From: Flavobacterium sp.
GTDB lineage: Bacteria; Bacteroidota; Bacteroidia; Flavobacteriales; Flavobacteriaceae
Length of the DNA: 9,383 bases
Direction of reading: 5' to 3'
Assembly (NCBI GenBank): GCA_024709705.1
Contig: JANJWE010000065.1
Location: 1 to 9,383 of the forward strand
Translations under genes and position numbers: made by a program
The notes under the pieces: model-generated
The model's database searches: none
The model's input: only the letters and a program-made list of their open reading frames with translations
Told to the model about the DNA's origin: nothing
In this document: positions 1 through 7,600 of the stretch, piece after piece
Layout: each line of letters opens with the position of its first letter
Numbering within the stretch: the stretch's first letter is position 1

Positions 1-375
1 TCTAAAGGAAACCCCGTTTATGGTAGTATTGGATGTGGTATTGATTTTTTGTTCGTTAAAATTGCTGGTTTGTGCATTAAGTGTGGTTTGCAAAGTATGT
101 CGGGCAGCACTTGTAACTGTTTCCATTTTCCAACCCGTAACTACCGGACGGTTAAAAGCATCATACTTGGTAAAAAGCCATCCCTCTTGATTATCTGTAC
201 TGTCTTCAAATGGATAAAATGCCGGACCTGTGGCAACTACACGATCAAGCTTGTCATACACGATAAACTCCCATTGCTTGCCCGGCAACTTCTTTTCTAC
301 CAATCTATTGCGGCTATCGTACCTGTACTGGTAGCCCCCTGCTGCCGCACGAATCCCTTCGTGTGGCTTTACCAT
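1..375 (-). CDS. RHS/YD-repeat protein, N-terminal part of a probably truncated copy (continues past left edge)
   Basis: An open frame of 125 codons runs from an ATG at 375 to the left edge without a stop. Residues 15-50 carry a typical YD repeat (YQYRYDSRNRLVEKKLPGK, then YDKLDR), and a second unit reads YDAFNRPVVTGW at about 71-82. These match the RHS/YD-repeat proteins of flavobacteria, which are usually over 1000 residues long, secreted, and sometimes toxin-bearing. What is odd is the beginning: there is no signal peptide, and the repeat follows only about 14 unrelated residues (MVKPHEGIRAAAGG). In full-length proteins this repeat lies well inside the chain. The frame stays open upstream only to a stop at 436-438. 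I therefore infer a 5'-truncated copy or displaced 3' cassette rather than a whole gene. Its expression is uncertain, and the C-terminal end, which would hold any effector domain, lies outside the window. Confidence 0.75.
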   Translation of the reverse strand, partial: MVKPHEGIRAAAGGYQYRYDSRNRLVEKKLPGKQWEFIVYDKLDRVVATGPAFYPFEDSTDNQEGWLFTKYDAFNRPVVTGWKMETVTSAARHTLQTTLNAQTSNFNEQKINTTSNTTINGVSFR

Positions 376-666
376 TTTAACTATTGAAAAACACAAATAC
401 CATCTGGTAAGCTCCTGCTCCCTCAAAAACCAATCTCAATCAGTAATCCGAGAATTGCTTACCAAAAGTGATAAGCTTTTCAACTTACAGGCCATACTTA
501 TCTCTGTATTTGAATCCAATTATCCAAAAATAGTAACTATTTTCTTAAAAAAGTTTAAGAAGTACCAAAAGTATACAACGCTTGTTTGCAATTCTTAAGT
601 TAAGGAGTACGTGAAAATAAAGAAGTGCTTCAAATAATTTTTAGCTTACCCAAAAACATCCCACCC
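376..666. other. Non-coding spacer between RHS fragment and signalling operon
   Basis: I see no convincing gene in this 291-bp stretch. It holds a perfect 8-bp inverted repeat with a 4-nt loop (542-549 and 554-561, TTCTTAAA/TTTAAGAA) without a T tract on either side, and a small palindrome ATAGT-A-ACTAT at 530-540. Read on the minus strand it contains two matches to the Bacteroidota -7 element. Short RHS-like words appear in broken frames on the minus strand (for example FKYRDKYG near 510), but they are too short to call a pseudogene. Confidence 0.5.
566..591 (-). promoter_or_regulatory. Possible weak promoter for the RHS fragment
   Basis: On the minus strand TACTTTTG (566-573) fits the Bacteroidota -7 consensus TANNTTTG, with TTG 15 bp upstream (589-591). 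That spacer is shorter than the usual 17-23 bp. A second -7-like match, TATTTTTG, lies at 525-532 without a TTG at a suitable distance. Such matches are common in AT-rich DNA, so support is weak. Confidence 0.25.
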
Positions 667-680
667 TTAAAAATCGGGAT
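649..680 (-). terminator. Possible weak terminator of the signalling operon
   Basis: The minus strand has ATCCC (676-680) pairing with GGGAT (658-662), followed by GTTTTT (652-657). The 5-bp stem has a 13-nt loop and overlaps the stop codon of the REC-PAS-DHp gene. It is the only hairpin plus T run seen just after this gene, but it is short, and termination could equally be Rho-dependent. Confidence 0.3.
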
Positions 681-1662
681 AAAATCTAGATTTCTCGGTT
701 ATTTCATGAAGAATAGCATCCATCTCGTGTGCCGAAGCCAATAGAGATTCAAAAAAATAATGGTTTTCCTTTTCACTCAAATGTTCCCGATCTTTGAGTA
801 AAGTAACCAAGCCCATGATTCGTGACAAAGGGGCACGTACTACATGCGATTGCAACCAAGCTATCTCTTTAAATTTTTTGTTTTGCAGGTAAATCTCTTC
901 AATATATTGCAATCGCTCTCCCAAATTGGTCGCCACCAAAATCTTGGCACTTTTATGATGATAAGAGATAGAACGCTCTTTGATGCCCATATACAAAACT
1001 TTCCCCAAACGGGTTCGATGTATGTAAATCCCGTTAAACTCGGTTTTGGGTATCAAATCCAAAACCGTGTGTAAAGTTAACTGTTCATTTCCATCCGGAA
1101 CTCCCACCAAATCGGTTAAATGGAGTTGTAAAAAAGCCTCTTTTGTATAACCATAAGTTTCTAAGGCAGCCGTGTTGGCATGAATAATCTGCTGTTTTTT
1201 TCCGCTTAAAACAATCATGGGTAGCGGACTCTGCTCAAACAATAAGGTTTGCCATTGATTGGATTCTTCCAAACGCATGATTGTCTTTTTTCGCTCCAAA
1301 GCATACATAACACAACGTTTGAGCACGTAGGGATTCATATCGTTTTTATTCAAATAATCTGCCGCCCCCGATTGCAAACTTTGAAGCCCTAATGCTTCAT
1401 TTGAATTTCCGGTCAAAATAACTACCGGTACCGAACGTGTAACCAACTGAATGACGGCATCTAACAAAGCAATATCTTGGTGATCCGGCAAAATCAAATC
1501 TAAAAAAACCAAGTCTATTTTTGTTTTTTTAGATTTGATTTGAGCCTTAAATTCCAAAAAAGTGGCCGCTTGTGAAAGAATAATATCAGGAAACGAAAAC
1601 CTGAGATACTCTGTAATAAGTACCACATCTCCGGGATTATCTTCTACCAATACTACGTGCAT
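667..1662 (-). CDS. REC-PAS-DHp signalling protein without a kinase ATPase domain
   Basis: The protein has 331 residues and no signal peptide or membrane segment, so it is cytosolic. The receiver domain (about 1-122) has the acidic pair Glu7-Asp8, phospho-acceptor Asp55 in VFLDLILP, the switch Thr84 and the conserved Lys106. A PAS domain follows at about 135-248 (SPLPMIVLSG, then NTAALETYGYTKEAF). Residues about 255-325 form a helical pair like a histidine-kinase dimerisation domain, with His273 in LQSHVVRAPLSRIMG. The chain ends right after the second helix: no N, G1, F or G2 box is present and none is visible in the downstream DNA in any frame, so the ATPase domain is absent rather than frameshifted away. 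The protein cannot autophosphorylate on its own. It may dimerise with, or exchange phosphoryl groups with, the partners encoded just upstream. The start codon is 9 bp after the previous stop, which indicates an operon. The domains are clear; the phosphotransfer role is inferred. Confidence 0.88.
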   Translation of the reverse strand: MHVVLVEDNPGDVVLITEYLRFSFPDIILSQAATFLEFKAQIKSKKTKIDLVFLDLILPDHQDIALLDAVIQLVTRSVPVVILTGNSNEALGLQSLQSGAADYLNKNDMNPYVLKRCVMYALERKKTIMRLEESNQWQTLLFEQSPLPMIVLSGKKQQIIHANTAALETYGYTKEAFLQLHLTDLVGVPDGNEQLTLHTVLDLIPKTEFNGIYIHRTRLGKVLYMGIKERSISYHHKSAKILVATNLGERLQYIEEIYLQNKKFKEIAWLQSHVVRAPLSRIMGLVTLLKDREHLSEKENHYFFESLLASAHEMDAILHEITEKSRFYPDF

Positions 1663-1671
1663 ACACTTGTT

Positions 1672-2112
1672 TTAACGTTCTATTTTAACCAAATTGAGCC
1701 AAAAAGGACCTTTTTGAGTAATGGCATTAACCAATTCTTGCGAGTTCAAGGGTTTCTGAAAATAAAAGTCGGCTCCTAAGGTTTTCGAAGTGTGAATATC
1801 ATTTGTCGAAGCTGATGACGATAACATACATACGGAAATGTCTTTCAAATGTTTAGATTTTTTTATGTGTTGCAACACTTCCAAGCCATTTATTTTGGGT
1901 AAATTGATATCTAACAATATCAAATCCGGCAACTCTGCATGAGCATATTCTTCTTGTTTTTCCAAGTATTTAATAGCCGATTGACCATCCTTGAGAGTAA
2001 ACAAGTAATGAGCCAACTTGCCTTCTTTGAATATCTCTGTGGTTAAAAGTATATCGCCTTCATTATCTTCTATCAATACAATCTTTATGGGTTTGAGTAC
2101 AGTGGGTTTCAT
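1672..2112 (-). CDS. Single-domain response regulator, Rcp1-like
   Basis: This is a 146-residue stand-alone receiver. Key residues are Glu15-Asp16 in LIEDNEGDILL, phospho-acceptor Asp68 in LILLDINLPKINGLEVL, switch Ser98/Ser99 and Lys120-Pro121. The IEDNEGD and LDINLP pattern is that of the Rcp1-type regulators that accompany phytochrome-like kinases. There is no DNA-binding or enzymatic output domain, so it probably acts by protein contact or as a phosphorelay carrier between the kinase encoded upstream and the REC-PAS-DHp protein encoded downstream. I chose the ATG at 2112, six codons before the first receiver strand. A longer frame from the ATG at 2253 would add 47 residues translated from a tandem repeat (low-complexity K, P, T, N) and overlap the kinase gene; that looks like read-through of non-coding leader. 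The gap to the kinase stop is 103 bp. Confidence 0.9.
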   Translation of the reverse strand: MKPTVLKPIKIVLIEDNEGDILLTTEIFKEGKLAHYLFTLKDGQSAIKYLEKQEEYAHAELPDLILLDINLPKINGLEVLQHIKKSKHLKDISVCMLSSSASTNDIHTSKTLGADFYFQKPLNSQELVNAITQKGPFWLNLVKIER

Positions 2113-2180
2113 TTGGTTTGTGGTATTTGGTTTGTGGTATTTTGTTTGTGGTATTTTGTTTGTAATATTTGGTTTGTATT
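2111..2180 (-). repeat. 14-bp tandem repeat, five copies, forming the leader of the response-regulator gene
   Basis: Read on the plus strand the units are ATTTGGTTTGTGGT (2111-2124), the same again (2125-2138), ATTTTGTTTGTGGT (2139-2152), ATTTTGTTTGTAAT (2153-2166) and ATTTGGTTTGTATT (2167-2180). The mRNA-sense unit is ACCACAAACCAAAT. The two units nearest the gene are identical and the distal ones drift. The A and T of the response-regulator start codon are the last two bases of the final unit. A related 10-bp repeat (TTGGTTTGAG, TTGGTTTAAG) at 2201-2220 covers the kinase stop codon. Confidence 0.95.
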
Positions 2181-2215
2181 TTCGAGTTTTGGGGAAATAA
2201 TTGGTTTGAGTTGGT

Positions 2216-4228
2216 TTAAGTTGAAGGTAAAGTAAAATAAAAGGTAGTACCATGTCCCAATTGCGACTCTACCCTAATTTTCCCTCCCAGATGTTCTATA
2301 ATTTTTTTGGTTACGGCTAATCCTATTCCCGAACCTTCATATTCTTCTCGCGTGTGTAATCTTTGAAAAATGAGAAATATTTTATCGTAAAATTCAGCTT
2401 CTATACCAATCCCGTTATCCGAAACCGAAAACTGCCAAAAGCCTTCTTTCTTAACAGCCGAAAATTGAATGCTGGGCACAATCCCTTTAGATCGGTACTT
2501 AATGGCATTATCTAATAAATTGATGAAAATTTGCTGTAAAGGAGATCGCCAACAGGCCAAAACAGGCATTTCAGAGATTTCAATCTGTACGCGATGTTCC
2601 TGAATACTTTTGGCATACAATTGCACTACACCTTGTATAAGCTCAGCAAAATCTATAGTCTCTGCTGTTTCTTTGGTTTTACCAACGCGAGAAAACTGAA
2701 GCAAATCGGTAATAATTTGACGCATTCGCAACGCTCCGTTTACCGCAAAATCGATGTATTTCTTGCCGGTTTCGTCTATGATATCGGTATACCGTTTTTC
2801 CAAAAGTTGTAAAAAACTCGAAACCATTCGCAAAGGTTCTTGCAAATCGTGAGAAGCGATATAGGCAAATTGTTCCAACTCGCTATTACTCAATTCCAAT
2901 TCTTTGGCTTTCAAATGCAATTGCTCGTTGAGTTCTTTTAACTTAAAATGAGCCGCTTTTCTATCGGTTATGTCTTTTAAATAAACAGAGAATCCGGTTC
3001 CGGATGAATAAACACTTACTTCCAACCAGAGTTTTTTGGCTTTATAATAACGTTCAAAACTATACGAATCACCGGTTTCTATGGTTTGATACAACCGCTC
3101 CCTGATTTTGTTTGATAGCGAAAAAGGTTTAAATTGAGTGAGATTCTGTCCCACAACCTCATGGGATGAAAAGCCAAACATCCGCTCGGCCATGGAATTC
3201 CAATAAATAATTTTCCAATTTTCATCTACCGAAAAAAAAGCATCTCCAATACTTTCCAATATGGCTTTCTTCTCCAATAATGAAGCTTCTTTTTCTTGGG
3301 TAGCATTTCTTCGGTATATGGCTGATGCCAAATTGGAAGTAATACTTTTTAAAAAATTAACCTCTATTGTTGTCCATTCGCGTTCGGTTTGACAATCATC
3401 AAAACCAATAAACCCAAAAAAATGACCTTTAATCAATAGCGGTAAAACCAAGATAGATTGAATTTCCTGACTGGCCAATATTTCTTTAGTTTGACATTCG
3501 GGCATTTCACTTACAATAGCCTCAAATGCTCTGCCCTGAAGCAACGGCTCCATGAATTCGTAAAATAAATCAAATGGGAGGTTTTGGAGTTCCGGATTGT
3601 CAATCATAGGTTCTACCCCATCTTTTACCCATTCAAACCGCTGACTGGAGAAGTACTGTTGGGAAACCGAATCCCAATGATTCTCAAAATAGTAAATACG
3701 GTCGGCTTTTACATTAGACCCAACCATCTCAAAAACCTGAGTTAACACCTGATACCAATCTTCATAATCCAAAAACAGAGAGGCGATTTCATAGTTTATA
3801 CTTAAAAGCGTTTCATAATCTAAACTTTTCTGATTTTGCAATTGCACAACAGTATCTTGCAACAAAAGATCCTCAATAGAACGGGTGGGGATAATTTTCA
3901 AAGTATATTTGAGCCCCTGATTAGCTTCTAACTCACAAACCATCAAAACCGATTTACCCAAAGAGCACGGCATTACTTGTGTATTGAGAATAAATCGAGT
4001 TATAACATACGAATCAGGCAGCAAAGATTTGATAACATCTTTTAGGAGTAGTTTGTCATCTTCGGTAGCCAGTAAAGATTCTAAAAGAAAAGGTTTGGTG
4101 GCAAACTGCTCCAAACAAACTCCATCAAAATTTGAAATAGCTGTAACCCAAAAGTCATCCGCTATTTGCTTCAAAATTAGCGTAGGAAGTTTGGAATAAT
4201 TTGAAATACTATTTTTAATACGCTCCAT
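2216..4228 (-). CDS. Soluble GAF-PAS sensor histidine kinase, phytochrome-kinase-like
   Basis: The protein has 670 residues from the ATG at 4228. The frame can be extended seven codons to a TTG at 4249, but the ATG is preferred. No signal peptide or transmembrane segment is present, so it senses a cytosolic cue. Residues 1-140 match nothing I recognise. A GAF domain spans about 150-307 (VLPLLIKGHFFGFIGFD, REWTTIEVNFL) and a PAS domain about 319-425 (ILESIGDAFFSVDENW, ending YLKDITDRKAA). A short coiled-coil follows at about 430-455. The HisKA helix carries His460 in IASHDLQEPLRMV. The ATPase domain has the N box (Asn570, Asn574 in NLLDNAIKYRSK), G1 DNGIGIE (604-610), an F-box region IFLIFQRLH and G2 GSGIGLAV (632-639), so it should be catalytically active. 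The HisKA and ATPase sequences resemble cyanobacterial and bacterial phytochrome-type kinases, but there is no PHY domain and no evident bilin-binding cysteine context, so light sensing is not supported. It is the first gene of the operon with the two receiver genes. Confidence 0.92.
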   Translation of the reverse strand: MERIKNSISNYSKLPTLILKQIADDFWVTAISNFDGVCLEQFATKPFLLESLLATEDDKLLLKDVIKSLLPDSYVITRFILNTQVMPCSLGKSVLMVCELEANQGLKYTLKIIPTRSIEDLLLQDTVVQLQNQKSLDYETLLSINYEIASLFLDYEDWYQVLTQVFEMVGSNVKADRIYYFENHWDSVSQQYFSSQRFEWVKDGVEPMIDNPELQNLPFDLFYEFMEPLLQGRAFEAIVSEMPECQTKEILASQEIQSILVLPLLIKGHFFGFIGFDDCQTEREWTTIEVNFLKSITSNLASAIYRRNATQEKEASLLEKKAILESIGDAFFSVDENWKIIYWNSMAERMFGFSSHEVVGQNLTQFKPFSLSNKIRERLYQTIETGDSYSFERYYKAKKLWLEVSVYSSGTGFSVYLKDITDRKAAHFKLKELNEQLHLKAKELELSNSELEQFAYIASHDLQEPLRMVSSFLQLLEKRYTDIIDETGKKYIDFAVNGALRMRQIITDLLQFSRVGKTKETAETIDFAELIQGVVQLYAKSIQEHRVQIEISEMPVLACWRSPLQQIFINLLDNAIKYRSKGIVPSIQFSAVKKEGFWQFSVSDNGIGIEAEFYDKIFLIFQRLHTREEYEGSGIGLAVTKKIIEHLGGKIRVESQLGHGTTFYFTLPST

Positions 4229-4371
4229 ATAGAGTTGAACAAAACACAAGTAAGGAGTTAAATATCAACAAATGGAAGTGATATATAGAATTTTTACTTT
4301 TTATTTAAAATAAATTGCGATATACTTAAAAATCAAACTTTTTGCTTTTAACTTTTTTTTAAGAATTGTTT
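4229..4371. other. AT-rich spacer upstream of the kinase operon
   Basis: These 143 bp lie between the small membrane protein and the kinase gene and should contain the kinase operon promoter. No good TTG/TANNTTTG pair is visible; the nearest -7 match, minus-strand TACTTGTG at 4245-4252, has one mismatch and a poor spacer. An 8-bp inverted repeat, CTTAAAAA (4325-4332) and TTTTTAAG (4356-4363), might help end transcription from the small gene but has almost no GC. Confidence 0.4.
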
Positions 4372-4575
4372 TTAGATTTTGTCTTTTTTAATAAAATCGC
4401 GTTTAAAAAGGGAAAAGGCCAGAAAGACTCCCATTATTAATAAGACCATCAAATAAAGATCTAAACGTGCTGCTACCGGGTCTGGATCCTCTTCACCTTC
4501 CGGGGGTTGTGCTAAAGCCAACTGACCGATAAAAAAAACAAATAACAACGTATAAATTCTCAGTTTTGAAAACAT
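4372..4575 (-). CDS. Small exported membrane-anchored protein, PID-CTERM-like
   Basis: This 67-residue protein starts with a clear signal peptide (about 1-23, MFSKLRIYTLLFVFFIGQLALAQ) followed by a short acidic, proline-rich stretch (PPEGEEDPDPVAARLD). It ends in one hydrophobic helix (about 41-59, LYLMVLLIMGVFLAFSLF) and a basic tail (KRDFIKKDKI). This layout matches the small flavobacterial proteins described as PID-CTERM, although the core motif is degenerate here (VAARLDLY in place of the PID tripeptide). These proteins are often found right after large T9SS-exported proteins, as here: the gene begins 102 bp after the stop of the 1033-aa T9SS protein, with a terminator-like hairpin between them. 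The biochemical role of the group is not known to me. It is probably a processed inner-membrane protein. Confidence 0.72.
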   Translation of the reverse strand: MFSKLRIYTLLFVFFIGQLALAQPPEGEEDPDPVAARLDLYLMVLLIMGVFLAFSLFKRDFIKKDKI

Positions 4576-4589
4576 AATTATTAGGGTTT

Positions 4590-4624
4590 AAAAAGAAACG
4601 AGTACCAATGTAGTACTCGCTTCT
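4590..4624 (-). terminator. Intrinsic terminator after the T9SS protein gene
   Basis: On the minus strand CGAGTAC (inner stem 4613-4619) pairs perfectly with GTACTCG (4599-4605) around a 7-nt loop. The stem extends by four more pairs beyond one mismatch (4594-4597 with 4621-4624). The 3' arm runs straight into TTTCTTTTT (4590-4598). It lies 53 bp past the T9SS gene stop and only 14-18 bp before the start of the small exported protein, so it would attenuate that gene. Confidence 0.75.
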
Positions 4625-4677
4625 CTAGTAACATCTAATTTGAGTATAGTTTTAAAAAAATGTACGAATAAACAAAA

Positions 4678-7600
4678 CTAGTTAACCCAAACTTTGTGTG
4701 TTTTTTCTTTCCCATCTGCCGTTTGAATTTGCACCAAAACCAATTGTCCTTGTACATGTTGCAATGGCATTTGAACGTTTTGCGTATCTGTAAATGCCAG
4801 GTTTTTTGTAAGCAACTGCCCTTGTAAATTGTAAACCGCAATTGCACGGATTGATTCTTGCGAACTCTTAACATACAAATTACCTTCTTGGGCATAAGCC
4901 AAAGTTTGTGAAGTTAAGGCAATCGGATTTTCCAATCCCAAGGTCGTTTGTTGGTAAACGATACGAAAACGGCTCGTAAAATCTCCTGCTTCCGAGGTAA
5001 ATACAAACGGGGCTTCAGTTAAAGAATGCAATGCACCACTTGTCAAATCTTCCAGCATAACCTGCGTGCCTTCTTGGGCAAACAATCCGGATACCTCGGC
5101 CAAAGTAAGGGTAAACGTACCCGCAGTTTGCGTCTTAAATCGCAACGGAACTGTCACACTGGCATCAAAAGCTTCCAATGCCTGAACGGCAAATGTCTCT
5201 GCTTGATTGGCAATCAAAGAACCCAATAATAAACTACTGTCTTCAAATGCCGGTGAATCAAATCCACTGTCATAAGCTGCCGTAGTGGCTTCGTAATGTC
5301 CTACTTGAATTTGACTGAATCCCCCTTGAGTATCGGTTAAATTTAGAGTATAGCGATTCGAAGTATCTTCTGAGTCACCATCACGATTCAATACTCCCGA
5401 TTCTACAGCTACTCGCATCGCATTGGTAAAAACAATCTGTGAAGCTCCTTGAGCCATTTCTACAAAAAATCCTTGTCCGCTAGGAATCACGTTTTGATCA
5501 ATTCCCTCCCCATTATTGGTAAATAGAAAACGAGGACTCGTAGGATCATTCGGATTATAATTCGGATTCTTACTCTTGATAAAATAGCCCGAGCGACCGG
5601 CAACGCCATTCGTTTTGCGGTAGAAATAATACACGCCGGTTATATTAGCCGCATTGATATCTAAAAATTGTTTCATATCAAGGGCAGAAGGATACGGATT
5701 ACCCACCAAGAAATAGCGGTTTTGATTGTTGTTTCGGGGTGCGGGCATAGAAACCGTTAGTGTCCCATTTTGGGGTGTACCTACAAACTGACCCGTCCAA
5801 ACAGTAGGTGTGGTAGGATGGGTATTGGGTACACGTATCATATAACCCTTAGCTGAAGCAAATGGCAATTGATTGTTGGCTACTTCCCAAGTATTGCTGG
5901 GCAGTTGATGTGCATAAAAACGATTGTCTAAAGTTTGTGGCGAAAATTGTTTCAAGGTCTGACTTCCCAAAACCGGTGAAGACCAAATCACATAATCCAA
6001 TCGTAGTAACGAACGGGTACTCTTTTGTACGCGTATAGAACCGCTATTGCTTACATTTTGAACCTGAACCAAATTGGCTCCGTTTTCTAATAACATCGTA
6101 GCGTCAGCAGCCACAGAAACTGCTCCCTGTATGGTTAAACTCGCTGCATTTTTTACAACCAAGGATCCTCCGGTGTTTACCGTTAATGAGTACGCTTGAG
6201 CATGGGTGGTAATCTCAGGTTGAAAAGGGGTCATGCCAATAGAAACTACGGTTTCAGCAGTTGGCACTATTCCCTCAGACCAATTGGAACCATCATTCCA
6301 ATTAGATGAAGTTAATCCCAACCAACTTTGAGGTTTTACAACCCTTATTTTATAGTCTTCGGCTTCACTATAATTTTGATTGCCGCAAGCTGTTGGATTG
6401 GTGTTGTAAGTAGTACGAATACGCATAACGGTTTCTCCGGCTAAAGCTTGAGATGGAATAGGTATAGCTAATGGACTCAATGAAGTAAGTCCATTGGTTT
6501 GATTGGTAGCGGTTCCTAAATCCAAACGCTCGGTATCTTCAAAAATACCATTTTGATTCCAATCGAACCAAACACTGGTCGAAACAGTATAATTCCCGGC
6601 TGTATTAACACGTACATTCATAGAATAACTGGAACCGCTTTCAACAATTGTTGCAGGATTATCTAAATAAGAGGTATAAGCCGGTGTTCCGGTAGAGGTT
6701 TGATTTAAAGTATGAAATACAACTTCAGTAATCCCGGTGGCATCATCAGTGGGGGAACCTACTGTACAATAACAATTGAAAGTATTGGGATTTAAAGTCA
6801 CAGATACTGGCGAAGAAAAAGCTTCCAAAGATTCACAAGCAATTCGACATCTGAATTGTAAGGCTTCCGTGATTAAAGCATTAAAAGTTGCCGATGTGGC
6901 ATCGGTTATATTTTGCCAATTTGATGTTCCTACAGCAGCACTTTGCCATTGATACGAAATTCCGGCTTGAGTAAAAGGAGTATTTAATGATAAAGTTACA
7001 CTGGTGGAAGGACAAACTACCGAAGCACTCGTGAGAGTATTTACTCCAGAAACGGAATCCGGACATAACTTAGATTTAAATTCTAATTGTTGTGTTACAA
7101 ATCGTCTGGTACCGCCTGAAGTGGTTGTTCGGGTACCGGTATTACCGGCAACTGTAGTTTCAAAAGTTCCCATAAATTGGGACCAAGTTGCATTGGAACC
7201 ATTACGGTATTGAAATCTTTCGGTCATGTTTGTACCGGATTGTGTTTGAGCACTTGTACTGTTAACGGTATGCAAACTCACTACCAAACTTCCCAAACTG
7301 CCGGTTACAGCAGGTGAAGCATGCGTACTTGAGTTACCGGTAGAGGTATTGGTATTTCCTAAAGGATCATTGGGATTTACACCTCTAATCACGGTGATAG
7401 ATGCAGTGTAAAGACCTGAACTGGTACTACTGTTTCGAATAAATGAATAAGAACTCGGTTCATTAGAACCTACTATTCTGTAGTAAGTGGTCATACCAAT
7501 TCTATCCGAATTATTGGTATTGCTAATAAGTGTCCAACCATTTGGTGTATTGTAAGTGGTTTGACTTCCTTTTTCTTTCGTTATTACAACCAACAATAAA

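Noticed and set aside
49..387. 112-codon plus-strand frame at the left end
   Set aside because: It is antisense to the clear YD-repeat frame and its translation resembles no protein.
542..561. 8-bp inverted repeat as a terminator
   Set aside because: No T tract follows on either strand and the stem is almost all A/T; it could be chance.
390..666. A frameshifted ATPase domain downstream of the REC-PAS-DHp gene
   Set aside because: No N, G1 or G2 box motifs are found in any frame of the minus strand between the stop and the RHS fragment.
1672..2253. Longer 193-residue version of the response regulator starting at the ATG at 2253
   Set aside because: The added 47 residues are translated from the tandem repeat and the kinase 3' end, are low complexity, and are not part of the receiver fold. 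The ATG at 2112 gives a normal-length regulator.
2216..4228. Kinase as a true bacteriophytochrome (light sensor)
   Set aside because: There is no PHY domain or bilin-cysteine motif; only the HisKA/ATPase half resembles phytochrome kinases.
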